This document shows, piece after piece, positions 1 through 11,021 of a stretch of DNA of 64,000 nt; position 1 is the stretch's first letter; each line of letters opens with the position of its first letter. The notes beneath the pieces were generated by a model that worked only from the letters and a program-made list of their open reading frames with translations, ran no database searches and had not been told where the DNA came from. The stretch comes from Zelopaecilomyces penicillatus (taxonomy: Eukaryota > Ascomycota > Sordariomycetes > Hypocreales > Pseudodiploosporaceae), in assembly GCA_005765155.1 (NCBI GenBank), contig VCCP01000001.1, forward strand, positions 186,001 through 250,000. Direction: 5' to 3'. The translations under genes were made by a program, and so were the position numbers.

Positions 1-45
1 GAATACTACAAAGTGAGGAAAACTTTGTGTTAACACAACATCAAG

Positions 46-620
46 GGGTGTCGGTGAAAAGGAGTCCAAGGCAGATTACGACGCCGACCAGGCGCGAATT
101 GCCGTGTTTCGCAAATGGTTTAGTGACCACATCATGTCAACCACGTCGGTTGCCGATTCCAAGACCATCATGGTACTTCCATTTGGTTCGGTTCTTCCCA
201 GATACCGGGACGATCCTCCAGGGTAAGGACTGTTCACTCGATCCGAATCTGCAGAGGGTAGAACTAACTAGATGCAGTACACCAAAAGCAATTGACGGAC
301 TCAATCCGAAGTTTCTGGCTCCCCTTTTAGGAACACCACAGTTCGTTGCTCCATGTAAGTTTGCCTCTGCCTTTTAACTCACTTGATCGTATGGGAAAAA
401 TGTCTCTAACTAATATGACTACAAAGTTGCACAACTACCCTACAACTCCAGAATCAGTGGCAGGGCCGAATATCGGCCAGTGAGTGGCTCAATAATGGGA
501 CCCAAGGGTGGCGACGTGATGCTCATCGAATTAGTAGAGAGGGCGTTCCGGAAGGCGAACTGGCTTACCAAAATCACGACTGGAACCTCGGCCTTCCCTG
601 TGGAGTACAAGCCCTCATAG
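46..620 (+). CDS. Amidase-signature family protein, C-terminal part (5' end outside the window)
   Basis: The last three exons of an amidase (AS superfamily) are visible: 46-222, 278-354 and 427-620, joined across GT..AG introns (223-277, with a CTAAC branch site, and 355-426). The joined frame reads through PKFLAPLLGTPQFVAPFAQ and YNSRISGRAEYRPVSGSIMG, which matches the C-terminal region of fungal amidases where the substrate pocket closes, and ends at a TAG at 618-620. The catalytic Ser-Ser-Lys region and the GGSS box lie upstream of base 1, so activity cannot be judged. The family hydrolyses carboxamides; the substrate is unknown. It reads away from the tRNA and faces the prenyltransferase gene, and may belong to the same metabolic cluster, but that is inference. 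The exon start at 46 is set by a TTAAC..AAG acceptor and is the least certain boundary. Confidence 0.75.
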
Positions 621-1311
621 TATCGGTGATAGATGCGCGGAAGCGTAGATCACCCATTAGATTAATTTGTAAAATTTTGTGTCAAGGCATGATTGAATAG
701 ACTAATACATACATCGAGACAATACGTCGTCCCTCGTACTTTGTGATCGCAAATGAAATTCTCTTTACTGTCAAATGTACTCTCAATAACACCATGTTGA
801 TGATGTGCCCCGAGATATTCTTCTCCACAAGCTTCTGAGGTTGGAGAATTGAACCCCCCAAAGAGAGACCCATATTATCTCACCAATGTAGCAAAGCGCA
901 ATTAATTAAGATGACTCTTGAGCATTTGTACGAGTAGCATCCCACCGCACAAAGAATTGATCTAGAATGGCAACCAGAATATCGCGAAAGTGATCGCAAC
1001 GAGTGATGCTCATCACCAAGATTTTTGGCAATCATGAACATTTTGAATGTGTTAGAGAGCCAGGTATAGACGACAAAATGACGTATCTAGCTTGCGACAA
1101 TCGTCTGGCAAGCTATAGATTAGTTGAGTAAGCATCAATGAAGCAGAAAATGACCGTCTTCATTGTGCAAGTGCAACATGAGAAGAAAGATGCATCGTGG
1201 CAGTTGAAGATGGTGGCAGTTGAAGATGGTGGCAGTTTGCTTGGAAAGCCCTAATGATGCTCTTTTGCTCGCTCCCAAATCATCAAGGAGCAACAGCTCC
1301 TACAAGCGACC
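621..1311. other. Intergenic stretch between amidase and tRNA-Arg
   Basis: About 690 bases without a supportable gene. The only distinct structure is a short direct repeat near 1201. Small open frames here have no coding character. Confidence 0.6.
1201..1237. repeat. 16-bp tandem direct repeat (2.3 copies)
   Basis: The unit CAGTTGAAGATGGTGG occurs at 1201-1216 and 1217-1232 and starts again at 1233. It lies about 75 bp upstream of the tRNA gene; no function is apparent. Confidence 0.9.
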
Positions 1312-1397
1312 GGCCGCGTGGCCTAATGGTTAAGGCGCTAGATTTCGGTAGAAATCACATTCTCTAGAGATTCCAGGTTCGACTCCTGGCGTGGTCG
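1312..1397 (+). tRNA. tRNA-Arg (anticodon TCG) with an intron
   Basis: The 86 nt fold as a cloverleaf: acceptor GGCCGCG (1312-1318) pairs with CGTGGTC (1390-1396) including two G.U pairs; D arm GCC..GGC; anticodon stem CTAGA/TCTAG; T arm CCAGG-TTCGACT-CCTGG. The loop between the anticodon stems is 20 nt, so after a 7-nt loop (T,T,T-C-G,G,..C) about 13 nt remain as an intron immediately 3' of position 37, the canonical nuclear tRNA intron site. The anticodon TCG reads CGA (Arg). G1397 is the discriminator base, and CCA is not encoded, as expected for eukaryotes. Confidence 0.9.
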
Positions 1398-1401
1398 TTT
1401 C

Positions 1402-1407
1402 TTTTTT
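1402..1407 (+). terminator. RNA polymerase III terminator of tRNA-Arg
   Basis: A T6 run starts 5 bases after the discriminator base of the tRNA, the usual Pol III stop signal. Confidence 0.8.
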
Positions 1408-1658
1408 ACTCTTCTTCCTTTTTTACTTCACTATTCTTACTCCTTTTGAGCCAATGATGATGACATTTGAAGAAGTTACCCTTCGGCGTGGTTGTTGTGG
1501 ATCTTTCCATTTCTCTCGTGTTTGATCAAAACTGGATCAAAAATGTCAAAAATGTCCAAATGCATTGAATCTATTTGCACCGCAAACTACCAAAAACCAT
1601 TGTTATACTACGCTAAATTGCATTATTTCCCTTCTTCTCACTGGATCGCCTGTCATCT

Positions 1659-3084
1659 TTAAAAGTCCGTTGCCAATAGTGGCGAGGTGTATGAAGTCAT
1701 ATACTTGCCCTTCTTCTTGGAAAGATTGAAAGAGCAGTATGTATGAATGAAGGCGGTATCATCAGAAACACCATCTTTGCCACTGCGCATAAAAGTTGTT
1801 AGTTGCCACTCAAACTTGCAATAAGAAGACTGTATTCAGCTTGCCACAGCACCAGGAAGAAAAAATGACTTACAAGGCTTGTTCAATTGCCGACTTATAC
1901 TTGCCATCCTCACCCCAGCTCCAGTTCCACCTCTTGAGGATTTGTTCGTAATTCTCCAGAATTGATTTGTTGCTCTTGGCAAACATCCAGAGCGGCACGT
2001 ATAGCTTTGGACTGGGCGATTCTTTGCCAGGTTGAACCTCCCAGCTGATCATGATGCCGGCGTGAGGACTTTCGGGGTCAGCTTCTGGCTTCGACTGCCG
2101 AGATGAGGCGAAACCCTCAGGCTCGTCAAGTAGCAGGTGCCAGATCTCGCGGAGGAGCTCTACAGCCTGGAGGGTAAGTTCATCTTTGATGCGGCCGCCG
2201 AGTGTGAGATGATGCTCAACACGGTCAAAACTGTTGGTGTTTGGGGCCATTCGGGTGTAGAGCTTGACTCTGGCGCCATCTTCGGGCTTGATGCAATCGA
2301 TACCGACGACATCGATGTTTCGTTGGGGTTCCTCCGCTCGGAACTCCTCGAGTTTGCTGAGAGAGGGAATGAAGCCCTCACCGAGAGGCCGCAAGTTTTT
2401 GAGAAGATCAAAGATAACCTTGTCTGTGTTTTGGCCAGTGAGAAGGTGTCGGTACATGGGGGCAAAGTAACCCTTCATGCTCCTCTTATTAGGGTGCAGA
2501 TCAAACCCAAGCAAGCATTGAGGAATACGAGCAAGTTGAGGCGGCAGCTTTGCCTTTAAAGCTGCCTTATCCTCGTCCGCTACGCAAAAGACGTTGGCAA
2601 ACTGATGAAACCAGGTCATGTCTGCACCAATCGTCTCAGGAATCCGACCAATGCTTAAAGGCTGAAAGATGAACCGGATCATGGGATTTGAATTGTCACT
2701 GAAATTGATGCTGGTTTCCAGAATGGAGCCGGTGTGGGCAAGGAGGTAGGCGGCGCCGGAAACTGGTTTGGGTCCGATTTGAGGAATGATTTGGTTTTTG
2801 AAGAAGCGGACATGGTCGGCTTGTTGTTCTGGCGTGTAGGAGCCTGTGCTTTGGAGTAGAGAGGAGAAGACTGGGAGACAGTGGTTTGACCAGAATGCAA
2901 TGTCTTGCTCGGTGACTGGTTCTGACTCTGAGCTGTGGGGGGGGGGGGGGGGGGGGGGTTGTTAGTGGATGAATTTGGGATATAGTGGTTTCTGAGTTGG
3001 TAATGCGTACAGGTTGATGTTTTTGTGTAGGACTTGGCTCGTGGGCGTGTCAGAGTGGGGGAGTTGGCTGATTTCGGTGGCCAT
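1659..3084 (-). CDS. Aromatic prenyltransferase, DMATS family
   Basis: Three exons on the minus strand, 3084-3011, 2932-1874 and 1782-1659, give a 418-residue protein, the normal size for the dimethylallyltryptophan synthase (ABBA) family. Exon 1 starts MATEISQLPHSD; exon 2 carries typical DMATS stretches, including FDLHPN..KGYFAP and RVKLYTRM (the latter contains basic and aromatic residues that bind dimethylallyl diphosphate in this family); exon 3 supplies the family C-terminus with HTYCSFNLSKKKGKYMTSY. Without the 91-nt second intron (donor GTAAGT, acceptor GCGCAG) the protein would end early at EQAL and lack the last barrel strand. The enzyme should transfer a prenyl group to an aromatic substrate such as tryptophan or a derivative; the substrate cannot be read from sequence. 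Intron 1 (2933-3010) has a C22 tract directly before the acceptor. The next genes (P450, reductase) lie upstream on the same strand. Confidence 0.88.
2937..2958. repeat. Mononucleotide G22 run (C22 on the coding strand of the DMATS gene)
   Basis: Twenty-two G in a row on the plus strand. On the minus strand they form an uninterrupted C tract that serves as the pyrimidine tract of DMATS intron 1, two bases before its acceptor CAG. Confidence 0.95.
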
Positions 3085-3982
3085 TTTGAGGAAAATTGCG
3101 CTGGTGGTAGATGCAAGATTGAAAATGATAAATTTGCCTGCAGATGATACGAGTGAATGAAAGATGAGTGCAATGAAGAGGTTATGTGATAAGATGGACA
3201 AAAAGGTGTACCGTGTGGTGGTCTTATCATGGAAATTTACATGTGGAGGTTTAACATGTGGAGGCTCGAGTGTAGACGACTCATGGATTAGTTCTGCATT
3301 ATTCACCAACTCTCCATCAAACTCACCACCGTTCCAATCCTTCGTCCAATGCGAAATTAAACCCTCCTTTCTTCCGTAAAAAGTTGGGGTAAATAAAGAA
3401 AAAGGGTTGTCTCAGCGAGACACGTCAAAAGCCGCCGTGCCGAAAGCCGCCGTGCAACCGGTGTGTAACACCCGGGACTAGTAAGAAAAGACCCCGAAAT
3501 TTGGTACTTCCGTAGGGATGTGTAAGAATATGCTAGATGGAAAAGATGCCTAGTATGCCGAGTAGTCAAATCATCGGTAACGGGATCGGGACCGGTTGCG
3601 GGAGTATCGGAAGGATCTGATTTTGTGGAGGTTAATGACTTAATCTGGGCGAATCTGTGACATACATGTGTTGAAGGATGCATGAGATGTTGGTTCATGC
3701 AAAGGGTTAATGAAATGATGAAATGGCGGAGGCCCATGGACTTGAGGCTATGGTAATGAATAATTCATCGTTTAGAGAGATTGGTGGGATCGTGGCGAAT
3801 GTGTTTGTAGTTACATCTCGTACAAATGAAGCTGTCTCAAGTGACGATATTATTTAGAGTGGCAGCAACACCATCATCAAACATCACCATTTGACAGAAT
3901 ATCCAACTTTTGTTATTATCTTCATCTTAAATGCTCAGCAAGACTTTTGACTAGTAAACACAACCCACAGACCGTCATCTTG
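3085..3982. other. Intergenic region between DMATS start and P450 stop
   Basis: About 900 bases upstream of the minus-strand prenyltransferase. It holds its promoter and the 3' end region of the neighbouring P450. Around 3427-3465 a 13-base motif, AAAGCCGCCGTGC, occurs twice. No gene is supported. Confidence 0.55.
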
Positions 3983-5839
3983 CTAATAAGCCAATGGCCT
4001 CAATCTCACCAGACACACCTTGGGCTTCGCATTCAGAATATCCTCAATATCCCAATTCTCCAACTCTTGCGGAAGCGGCAAAAACTCAAAATTCCACACC
4101 ATCAACGTCGTCAGCAGCCGTAACTGCAGATACGCCAGCTTCTTGCCCCAACACTCGCGCGGGCCCAAACTAAACGTCATCCCCGGCCCAGCTTTACTAT
4201 TGAACACCAGTTTGCCCGAGTTACTACTATCCTGCTCATCGTCGCTTCTGCGCAGCCACCGCTCTGGGCGAAACTCTGGGGGCGGGTATTTACTGTAGGA
4301 CCAGTCGCATGGCATGTCGTTTAAGTGCTGTTGAGCGGTTGGGCTGCGGATTTCTTCGGGGACGGGGATGGCTGGTTGGTTGATGGATGGGCCCCAGAGG
4401 GGGATGAGGAGCTGAGTGCCTTTGGGGATGTGGTGGCCGAGGATTTGCATGTCGTTGAGGGCTTCTTTAAGGACAGCGGATGCAGAGGTATTGAGACGCA
4501 CGACTTCTTCTAGGAAGGCGTCGAGGTACGGGATCTGAGCCTTGTTCATTTCCTCACCGGTAGGGTTGCGACCCTCAGCAAGGGCTATCGCATGAGCCTC
4601 TCGTAGGTGCGTCCTCAGTTTCTTCTGTACGTCGGGATAGGAACCAAAATGCTTGATCAAAAAAGCCAGAGCGCTGTGTGTTGTATCCTGGCCGCCAAAG
4701 CAGTACCCATATAGGGCATCATGGAAGATCTTGGTGTGGAACAGAGGAGGACGACCAGTCTTTTTGGCTGAGTTTCGTTCACGGTTGATCATGTACTCGA
4801 GGGCGTTCCGCGGACGAGGTGGCAGACCCTCCTTTTCTGAGTGCTGGAGGGCCTTGTCAATCTGGGTTCGGATGATGTCGCGCTTCTGTTGCTGTGCGCG
4901 GCGAACAATGGGGCGGAGGTTGTTGATGGGCCAGTGTAGTTGCATGATGGGTGAGGTGGTGAACTTGCCCGTGACATCGGCAATAACGGTGATGGTATCT
5001 AGCAAGCCCTCTGGCTCATACTCTGGAAAGGGGAAGACGCTGTCTACAGAGCCATGAGAAGAAGCCTTGGTGAAGTCTTCGGATCTGAGGCGTTCCATGT
5101 TACGCTCCAGACCTCTTTCTTTGCCTGTGATGCCCATGCCGCTCTCAAAGATGGTGTCTGCGGTTAGGACATTGAGATCATCAATGGCTTTGAACGGTCG
5201 TCCGTTGGCTTTTTCAGCCTTGAACTTCCACATCTCAATGAGGTTCAACACATTGTTATACGCAGCAGGCGTTGCGACCTAAACAAAGAAGCTTGTCAAT
5301 ATTCATATTTCTTTATATCAAATCTTGTAGGAGCAACTGCGTACCGTTTGAATGTAAATCGGAGACATCAAGTCCTTTTGCAGCTGCTTACTCTCCGCAA
5401 ACCGCGGGTCCTTTGAATCCATTGCCACAAAATGATCCGGCGCAACAGCAGACCACATCATCTTGCTAAGCCAACCGCGGTCAACTTCCTTACTCCGCCT
5501 ACACAGCAGGTCCTGCGCCTCGCGGAAATCAGAAATCACCACAATCGGATCGAAAAAGGGCCCCGGGAAGAACTGCGTGATGGGCGAGTTCTGCTGCGCG
5601 CACAGGTTGGCCCAAAAGTCTCGAGGGCGTTTTCCCTCCTTTGCGAGGGCCATGATATATGGGCCATCGCCGGATAGGCGCTTTGCGGAGTCTTGGTTGT
5701 GTGGGATGCCATGGTATGGCTTGGGGAGAGCGCGGCGGTATAAGGTGTAGAGATATACGATGGCAGCTACGCAGATGGCCACGTATGATGGACTCGGCAG
5801 AGGGAGTAGGCTTGTGGTCATTGTGGAAGCCATTACCAC
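3983..5839 (-). CDS. Cytochrome P450 monooxygenase (microsomal type)
   Basis: Two exons, 5839-5345 and 5278-3983, separated by a 66-nt intron with GTACGC donor and TTTAG acceptor, encode about 596 residues. Residues 18-36 form a hydrophobic membrane anchor (YVAICVAAIVYLY) followed by basic residues. The I-helix motif GYCFGGQDTTHSA contains the oxygen-activating D-T-T, the K-helix ExxR is in EEVVRLN, and the heme loop is FSLGPRECWG with the ligand cysteine near residue 541. All canonical P450 elements are present, so the enzyme is probably active. It lies 0.9 kb upstream of the DMATS gene on the same strand, consistent with oxidation of a prenylated product; that role is inference. At 596 residues it is longer than the usual 500-530, mostly through insertions before the heme region. 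Confidence 0.9.
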
Positions 5840-6549
5840 GAGACTGGTGATGGAATTGTAGATTAAAGGAGAGAGAGTATTGCTAAAGGCACGTCTAACG
5901 TTCGAAAGCGCTTATAATACAAACAGTCCTTTCCATGACTTACATGCAAGGCAAGCCACTATGGAAACTAGAGAGCTAGACCCCGGCACTCAAGTCTGTG
6001 TTAATCACAAGTACCTACTCGAGTGCAGATGACCATTTATTCGGGCGGTAGTTGTGAGAAGCCGTTCCCTGCAATGAATGCATCCTACTGCGACTAATCC
6101 CCTTTAACTGCCGCATGGAAAAAGACGCCGTAGCTGCCTTGATCCGCAGAGACTGAATCATGCACAAAGACTTTTGCTTTCTTGCTAAAAATGACGTTGC
6201 TTGGGTGCCGGAGCTTTTGTTAGCGGAATCCCATCTGCCTGATTTGGGAAAAGTGCCCGGCTCGGGTACGAGGGTGCTTGGCGGAGGGCCGAGCGTTACG
6301 GCAACCCGGCCGAGACTACGGATGGAGTGGAGGATGGGTTCTGAGTCGGATGGAGGAGGAACCAATTGCAAGAACTGTGATTTCGATACGGAGAGACTGA
6401 CAATGATCTGGAAGATGCTGTGAAAGGGTCAGGAGAATACCGGTAGATAATTGGTAGAGAACCTTTTCTATTTACTCTGGTCTACTCTTGCCTACGCTCA
6501 AAACTCATATAGTTGAATGAATAAAAATACATCATACCGCGTAAAGTCA
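5840..6549. other. Intergenic region upstream of the P450
   Basis: About 700 bases between two genes read in the same (minus) direction. It should contain the promoter of the P450 and the 3' region of the aldo/keto reductase. Short open frames on both strands here resemble no family I recognise. Confidence 0.55.
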
Positions 6550-7687
6550 TCATGTCAACCAATTCCCCTGCTCATCCTCCCATCCCAACTCCACCTTTGT
6601 CCACCCCAGCACCGTCTTCTCCCCCCCAATCTCCACCTGAAGCTGCGGTATGAGATCCGCAATCCTGAGTCTCGCGATAGTCTCATGCGCAGCGTTAATC
6701 CTATCCATCTCGTCGTCGCGCAGTGTCACGAGCTTGATGTTCTCTTCGATGCGTGACTTGCTGCCGCTTTTGGGAATCACCGTGACGCCGCGCTGTACGG
6801 CCCAGGAGAATGAGACGACTCCCGGTGAGCAGTTGTGGGCGTGGGCGATGCCGGTGAAGAGTGGGTGAGTGAGGATGGGGTTGCCCCCGCCTAAACCTCC
6901 AATGGTCCTATTTGTGTCAATATCCTGTTGATCTAGACATTGGTAGGTAGTCAAGAACACTTACCTCCAGCTCATTGGATGGATACCCTTGGACTGGCAG
7001 TACGGCACCAGCTTCAAATTCGGATTAAGCGCATGCAGCTCAATCTGATTAACAGCAGGCACAATCGAGGCACTCTCAAGCAACGTCTCCAACGTCTTTT
7101 GAGTAAAATTGCTCACCCCAATCCCCCTGCACTTCGGACCAACCAGCTGCTCCATCATCTTCCACGTCTCAACAAACGTTGGAGACTCGCCGTACGTAAG
7201 GGGCTTCATATCTGGTGTCTGCGAGCACGGCCAATGGATCAGAAACAAGTCGACGTACTCCATGTCCAGTGCTTCGAGGGATATTTGAAGAGCCTTTGCT
7301 GGGTCATGGTGCAGATGGCCGAGGAATTTGGTGAGAATGGTGATTTCTGAACGAGGGACGCCGCTGGCGTGCACGGCTTTGCCTACGATGGATTCAACAC
7401 CGTAGGCTTGCGCTGTGTCGATGAGTCTGTAGCCCCTCTTGAGGGCGTGGACGACTGTCTGGATGAGGGCGTTTTCATCTTCAGATCCATAGCCACCTAG
7501 CAATGGAGGTCAGTAGATGTTGGATGCTTAGTTCTTGATCACACACCTTGAAATGTACCCAAACCGACTGCTGGTATCTCTGAGCCTAATTGTAAATCTG
7601 GTAAGCTTTGTACTGATGCTGAAGTCATCGTGACCCACCGTTGTTCAACTTGAACGTCGTTGTACAAATAGAAAGCCCCGTCGCCAT
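6550..7687 (-). CDS. Aldo/keto reductase (AKR superfamily)
   Basis: Four exons (7687-7639, 7585-7547, 7496-6965, 6907-6550) join in frame to a 325-residue (alpha/beta)8-barrel NAD(P)H reductase. The catalytic tetrad is visible: Asp56 and Tyr61 in YRLIDTAQAYG, Lys86 in ILTKFLG, His117 in LFLIHWP. The C-terminal coenzyme motif VIPKSGSKSRIEEN, which binds the NADPH 2'-phosphate in this family, is intact. The N-terminal strand MATGLSICTTTFKLNNG.. and the LGTFQGGYGSE loop come from two very short exons. The enzyme would reduce a carbonyl (or a double bond) of a small molecule. It sits between two P450 genes and shares a 683-bp divergent promoter region with the second, which suggests co-regulation. 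Confidence 0.9.
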
Positions 7688-8370
7688 GTTGGATATTTTG
7701 GATCCTATCACGATGGGAAAGACTAGATGGTGATGTATAAAGAAAGCAGGGTAATTGAACAATGAAGCGTGAGTGAATTCGTCAAAGGTAAGTTAGGAGC
7801 AGCGTACCCTGAGATCTGTTTCTATTTGCAGGGTTATGGCGTATTCTCAATCAGCGCAACGGTATTAAGCACACAAGTACACGTATGCTAAGGATTGCGA
7901 TTCTTTGGTGCGCCTATTCAAACTGTCGCTTCTCGGCGGTTAATTAATAAATGACTGTTGTGTATTCATTCTCGGCATTTCACCCTCCACGGTCCACCAT
8001 GACCGGAGGATTCTAACCAAGTGGGGACGGACGGCCACACGGAGGGTTTTTCATTAGTGCTCCGGACACCCCCGACCGAATACTCCATAATTAAAAGGCA
8101 TGTAAGTTTGTAAGGCAGCTAATAAGATTCATCGGTCCCGAGAAATTACGAATAATAGGCTGAACAAAGTTGATGTGCAAGTTGGTGTCAACAGCGTTTA
8201 ACTAAAATGGTGTCTGCGGCTTGATTATCTCATTCACTTCACCACAGCAGCCTAGTGGTCATCAATTATATTTCTATTCTTGACCTTCTAATCTTTGTCT
8301 CATTCTTTTTCATTATTATTCTGGCTTCAATAATATCGAGATTGGCGTTCAACCGGGAGACAGCGCCAAC
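7688..8370. promoter_or_regulatory. Divergent promoter region between aldo/keto reductase and second P450
   Basis: These 683 bases separate two genes transcribed away from each other. The segment 7989-8085 is rich in CCG/CGG elements, including CCGGAGG, CGGACGG and a palindromic TCCGGA near 8061, the kind of triplets bound by Zn2Cys6 regulators. No regulator gene is present in the window, so binding is inference from base composition only. Confidence 0.4.
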
Positions 8371-10008
8371 ATGACTGCCATGTTGGAGTTTCTACTCCGT
8401 CCAGCCGTGCTGGCCCCAGCACTCATCGTCTTCGGAATCCTGCTATACGAATTCATCCGCCCCAAGTTACCTTACGAAGTCCAGCCCAAACTGGCAAAGA
8501 TGCCCATCATTGGAGCCCGCGAGGGTGACTGGTTCCCTAGACTCGCTGCCAAATGGAGAAACTCAAGCGACATTAGAGTTTCAACCCAGGAAGCCTACCA
8601 GTACAAAGATGAGGCAGCGCTGTTCCCAGTCTTAGATATGGGAGATGTTGTGATTCTTCCGCCGACGGAGATCTCGTGGTTCCATGATCAGCCTGATGAA
8701 GACCTTTCTGCGCATTTCCACCAGCTGAATGCCTTTCAGCTCAATTATACCGTTACGGATCCCCGGCTTGTGGAGGATAATCAGCCCATTCACCAAGTCC
8801 TCATCAATACGACTCTCACGCGCGAGACAAACAACCTACTCCCTGCTCTCGCTGACGAAATTGCCAGCACTCTTGAAGATGCCTGGGGAACCGACACGGA
8901 AAACTGGAACGGCATGTGTCTTATGGATGATATGCCCAATGTCGTTGCCCGTGTCGTGAACCGCGCCTTTGTCGGCTCTTCCATGTGCAAGAACAAGGCA
9001 CTGGTGGACAATGGCGTCGAGTTTTCAAGAGGATTGGGTTTCACCTCGGTGTTGTTGAGATGCACGCCTCGTCCGCTCAGACCGTTAGCTTCACTCGTTT
9101 TGACGTTGCCACAAAAGATTGCGACATGGAGGTTCTTTCGCGCTTTGAGACCCGAGGTAGATCGACGCATTCAAGAACTCTATGTGAACCCGTCCAACGC
9201 AAAGACAGAGTCCAAGGCCAACAAGTACAATGATTTCCTGCAATGGACCATTGATGCTGCCGCTCAGAGCGGTGATCCGTACATGATGAAGCCAGAAACC
9301 ATCATGGGCCGAGTCTTGCTCCTCAACTTTGTCTCTATCCACACCTCATCATTTGCCATCACACACGTCTTGTTGGACCTCGCAGCGAACTCATTTGAAT
9401 ACATTGACGAGCTTCGTGAGGAAATTGTCGCCGCACTGGAACAGCATGACGGACAATGGAACAAACGAACTCTCGGAGACATGCCCAAGCTCGACTCCGT
9501 CTTCCGCGAGTCCCAACGCATGAACTCCATCGTCACCGTCGCCTCTCCCAAACCCGTCTGCAACCCCAAAGGTCTCACCACCCCGTCGGGTCTCCACCTC
9601 CCCTACGGATCCTACGTCGCTATTCTCTCCTGGCCTATCCTACACGACCCCGAACTCTACCCAGACCCGGAAACCTTTAAACCTTTTAGATTCTCTGAGC
9701 GTCGCGAAGAAGCCGACCAGCAGGGGTTATTGATGGAAAAGGCGCGCCAGACATGGATCTCAGTGACGCGGCAGTACACGGCGTTTGGCACGGGGAGACA
9801 TGCTTGTCCTGGACGGTTCTTTGCGGCTAATATGCTCAAGGTAATGTTGGCTTATATGTTGTTGAACTATGATCTCGAGGCGCTACCGGAACGACCAGTG
9901 AATCCGACGTATAGTGTTTCTCTGGTTCCGCCGTTGAAGGCCAGACTGCGGTTTAGGAGGAGAAAGGAGCCTCTATATAGATTTGACAAGGCCAAAGTTA
10001 AGGTGTGA
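8371..10008 (+). CDS. Cytochrome P450 monooxygenase (second cluster P450)
   Basis: A single exon of 545 residues. Residues 5-27 are a membrane anchor (LLRPAVLAPALIVFGILLYEF). The K-helix motif is E380-S-Q-R383, and the heme loop is FGTGRHACPG at about 472-481 with Cys479. The I-helix reads NFVSIHTSSFAITH rather than the usual AGxDTT, a pattern seen in fungal P450s related to kaurene oxidase and indole-diterpene oxidases. The gene begins on the right side of a divergent promoter opposite the aldo/keto reductase. It probably oxidises the same metabolite as the upstream genes, but the substrate is unknown. It is intron-free, unlike the first P450, so the two are not recent duplicates. Confidence 0.9.
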   Translation: MTAMLEFLLRPAVLAPALIVFGILLYEFIRPKLPYEVQPKLAKMPIIGAREGDWFPRLAAKWRNSSDIRVSTQEAYQYKDEAALFPVLDMGDVVILPPTEISWFHDQPDEDLSAHFHQLNAFQLNYTVTDPRLVEDNQPIHQVLINTTLTRETNNLLPALADEIASTLEDAWGTDTENWNGMCLMDDMPNVVARVVNRAFVGSSMCKNKALVDNGVEFSRGLGFTSVLLRCTPRPLRPLASLVLTLPQKIATWRFFRALRPEVDRRIQELYVNPSNAKTESKANKYNDFLQWTIDAAAQSGDPYMMKPETIMGRVLLLNFVSIHTSSFAITHVLLDLAANSFEYIDELREEIVAALEQHDGQWNKRTLGDMPKLDSVFRESQRMNSIVTVASPKPVCNPKGLTTPSGLHLPYGSYVAILSWPILHDPELYPDPETFKPFRFSERREEADQQGLLMEKARQTWISVTRQYTAFGTGRHACPGRFFAANMLKVMLAYMLLNYDLEALPERPVNPTYSVSLVPPLKARLRFRRRKEPLYRFDKAKVKV

Positions 10009-10196
10009 AACCTTTATGATATTTTAATAGTTGCATAGTTATGAAATGAATTGTTTTGCCATTTCATTTAGCACATTCTGAATCGAGTGAACTTTGCCGC
10101 TGCTTTACACTACAAATAGTAGAAAAGAGCAGTTATTAATTAGACCAAGAATCCGCAAAAGACCGAAATGTATTTCAGCCAACCTCTTCGACATCT

Positions 10197-11021
10197 TTAT
10201 ACATCTCTACTAGCCTTTCCAAACGTCAACTCCGGAGGATGAACCCCCTCCCGCTCCTCCAACTCATCCCACCAACTCTCCATCTTAAACCTCGCCCACC
10301 ACTCCCTCAAAAGCCCCAAATTCTCACCCTCCAAAAGATCAAATTCATACGCAAGCCACAGATATCTCAGCGGCCCGGCCAGACACATGTCCACAACGCC
10401 AGGGCACCCCTCAACACCTGGTGTAAGCCAGCCCGTCGATAAAAGCTGCGGTTCCGCCCATTTCTGCAGTTTCTCAAGACTGCGGTTCATGTGGGCCAAG
10501 CCATTGAGGGCAGCGGCGGCGGAGCGGTCCTCGTTGGCGAGATGGGACCACATAGCGGCGGTTGCGGCGGCGTGTCGTAGATAGTAGCCCGAGTCGTGGA
10601 GCAGGAGGTTGATGAGAGTCATCATATCTACAGTTACTGCTCTCTGCACTGGGTTTCTCGAGATGAGGGGTTTCATGTCCGCAAACAAATCTTCAATGTA
10701 CAAAGCGATTGCAGTGCTTTCATGAATCCACGTTTCTTCGCCCGTCTTGGTATCAGTGATGCGCAGACTTGGCGTAGATTTTCCCTTGGGCATGGGATCC
10801 AACGGATCCGCACCAACACCCATGGGCACACCATTCATCACTTGGAATGTCGCGACATTAATGCGAAAGCTGTCGGTTTGCGTTTTGCTTGCAATAAGGT
10901 CGGCTGGAGAGGCGACGACGCCCTTGGCCAGGAGCTGGTAGGCAATGCGTCGAGGAAAGGCCCCCCGAACCCAGGCGAACAGGGTGTGCTGGAGCTGCTG
11001 AGGTGATGTGATGCTGCCCAT
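10197..11021 (-). CDS. Glutathione S-transferase-like protein
   Basis: A single exon encodes 274 residues. The region around 94-110 (ETWIHESTAIALYIEDLF) matches the glutathione-binding end of a thioredoxin-fold GST N-domain, where the E-S pair contacts the gamma-glutamyl group, and the rest is all-alpha like a GST C-domain. The segment before the motif (NGVPMGVGADPLDPMPKGKSTPSL) matches the cis-proline region. It converges with the P450 at 8371-10008, with 188 bp between stop codons. In fungal clusters such proteins conjugate glutathione, detoxify intermediates or act as isomerases; which applies here cannot be told. A Kozak-like context and no ATG upstream in frame support the start at 11021. 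Confidence 0.75.
   Translation of the reverse strand: MGSITSPQQLQHTLFAWVRGAFPRRIAYQLLAKGVVASPADLIASKTQTDSFRINVATFQVMNGVPMGVGADPLDPMPKGKSTPSLRITDTKTGEETWIHESTAIALYIEDLFADMKPLISRNPVQRAVTVDMMTLINLLLHDSGYYLRHAAATAAMWSHLANEDRSAAAALNGLAHMNRSLEKLQKWAEPQLLSTGWLTPGVEGCPGVVDMCLAGPLRYLWLAYEFDLLEGENLGLLREWWARFKMESWWDELEEREGVHPPELTFGKASRDV

Noticed and set aside
27..377. Continuous plus-strand frame with an ATG at the left end
   Set aside because: It reads through two introns in the wrong frame; the spliced amidase reading explains the region better.
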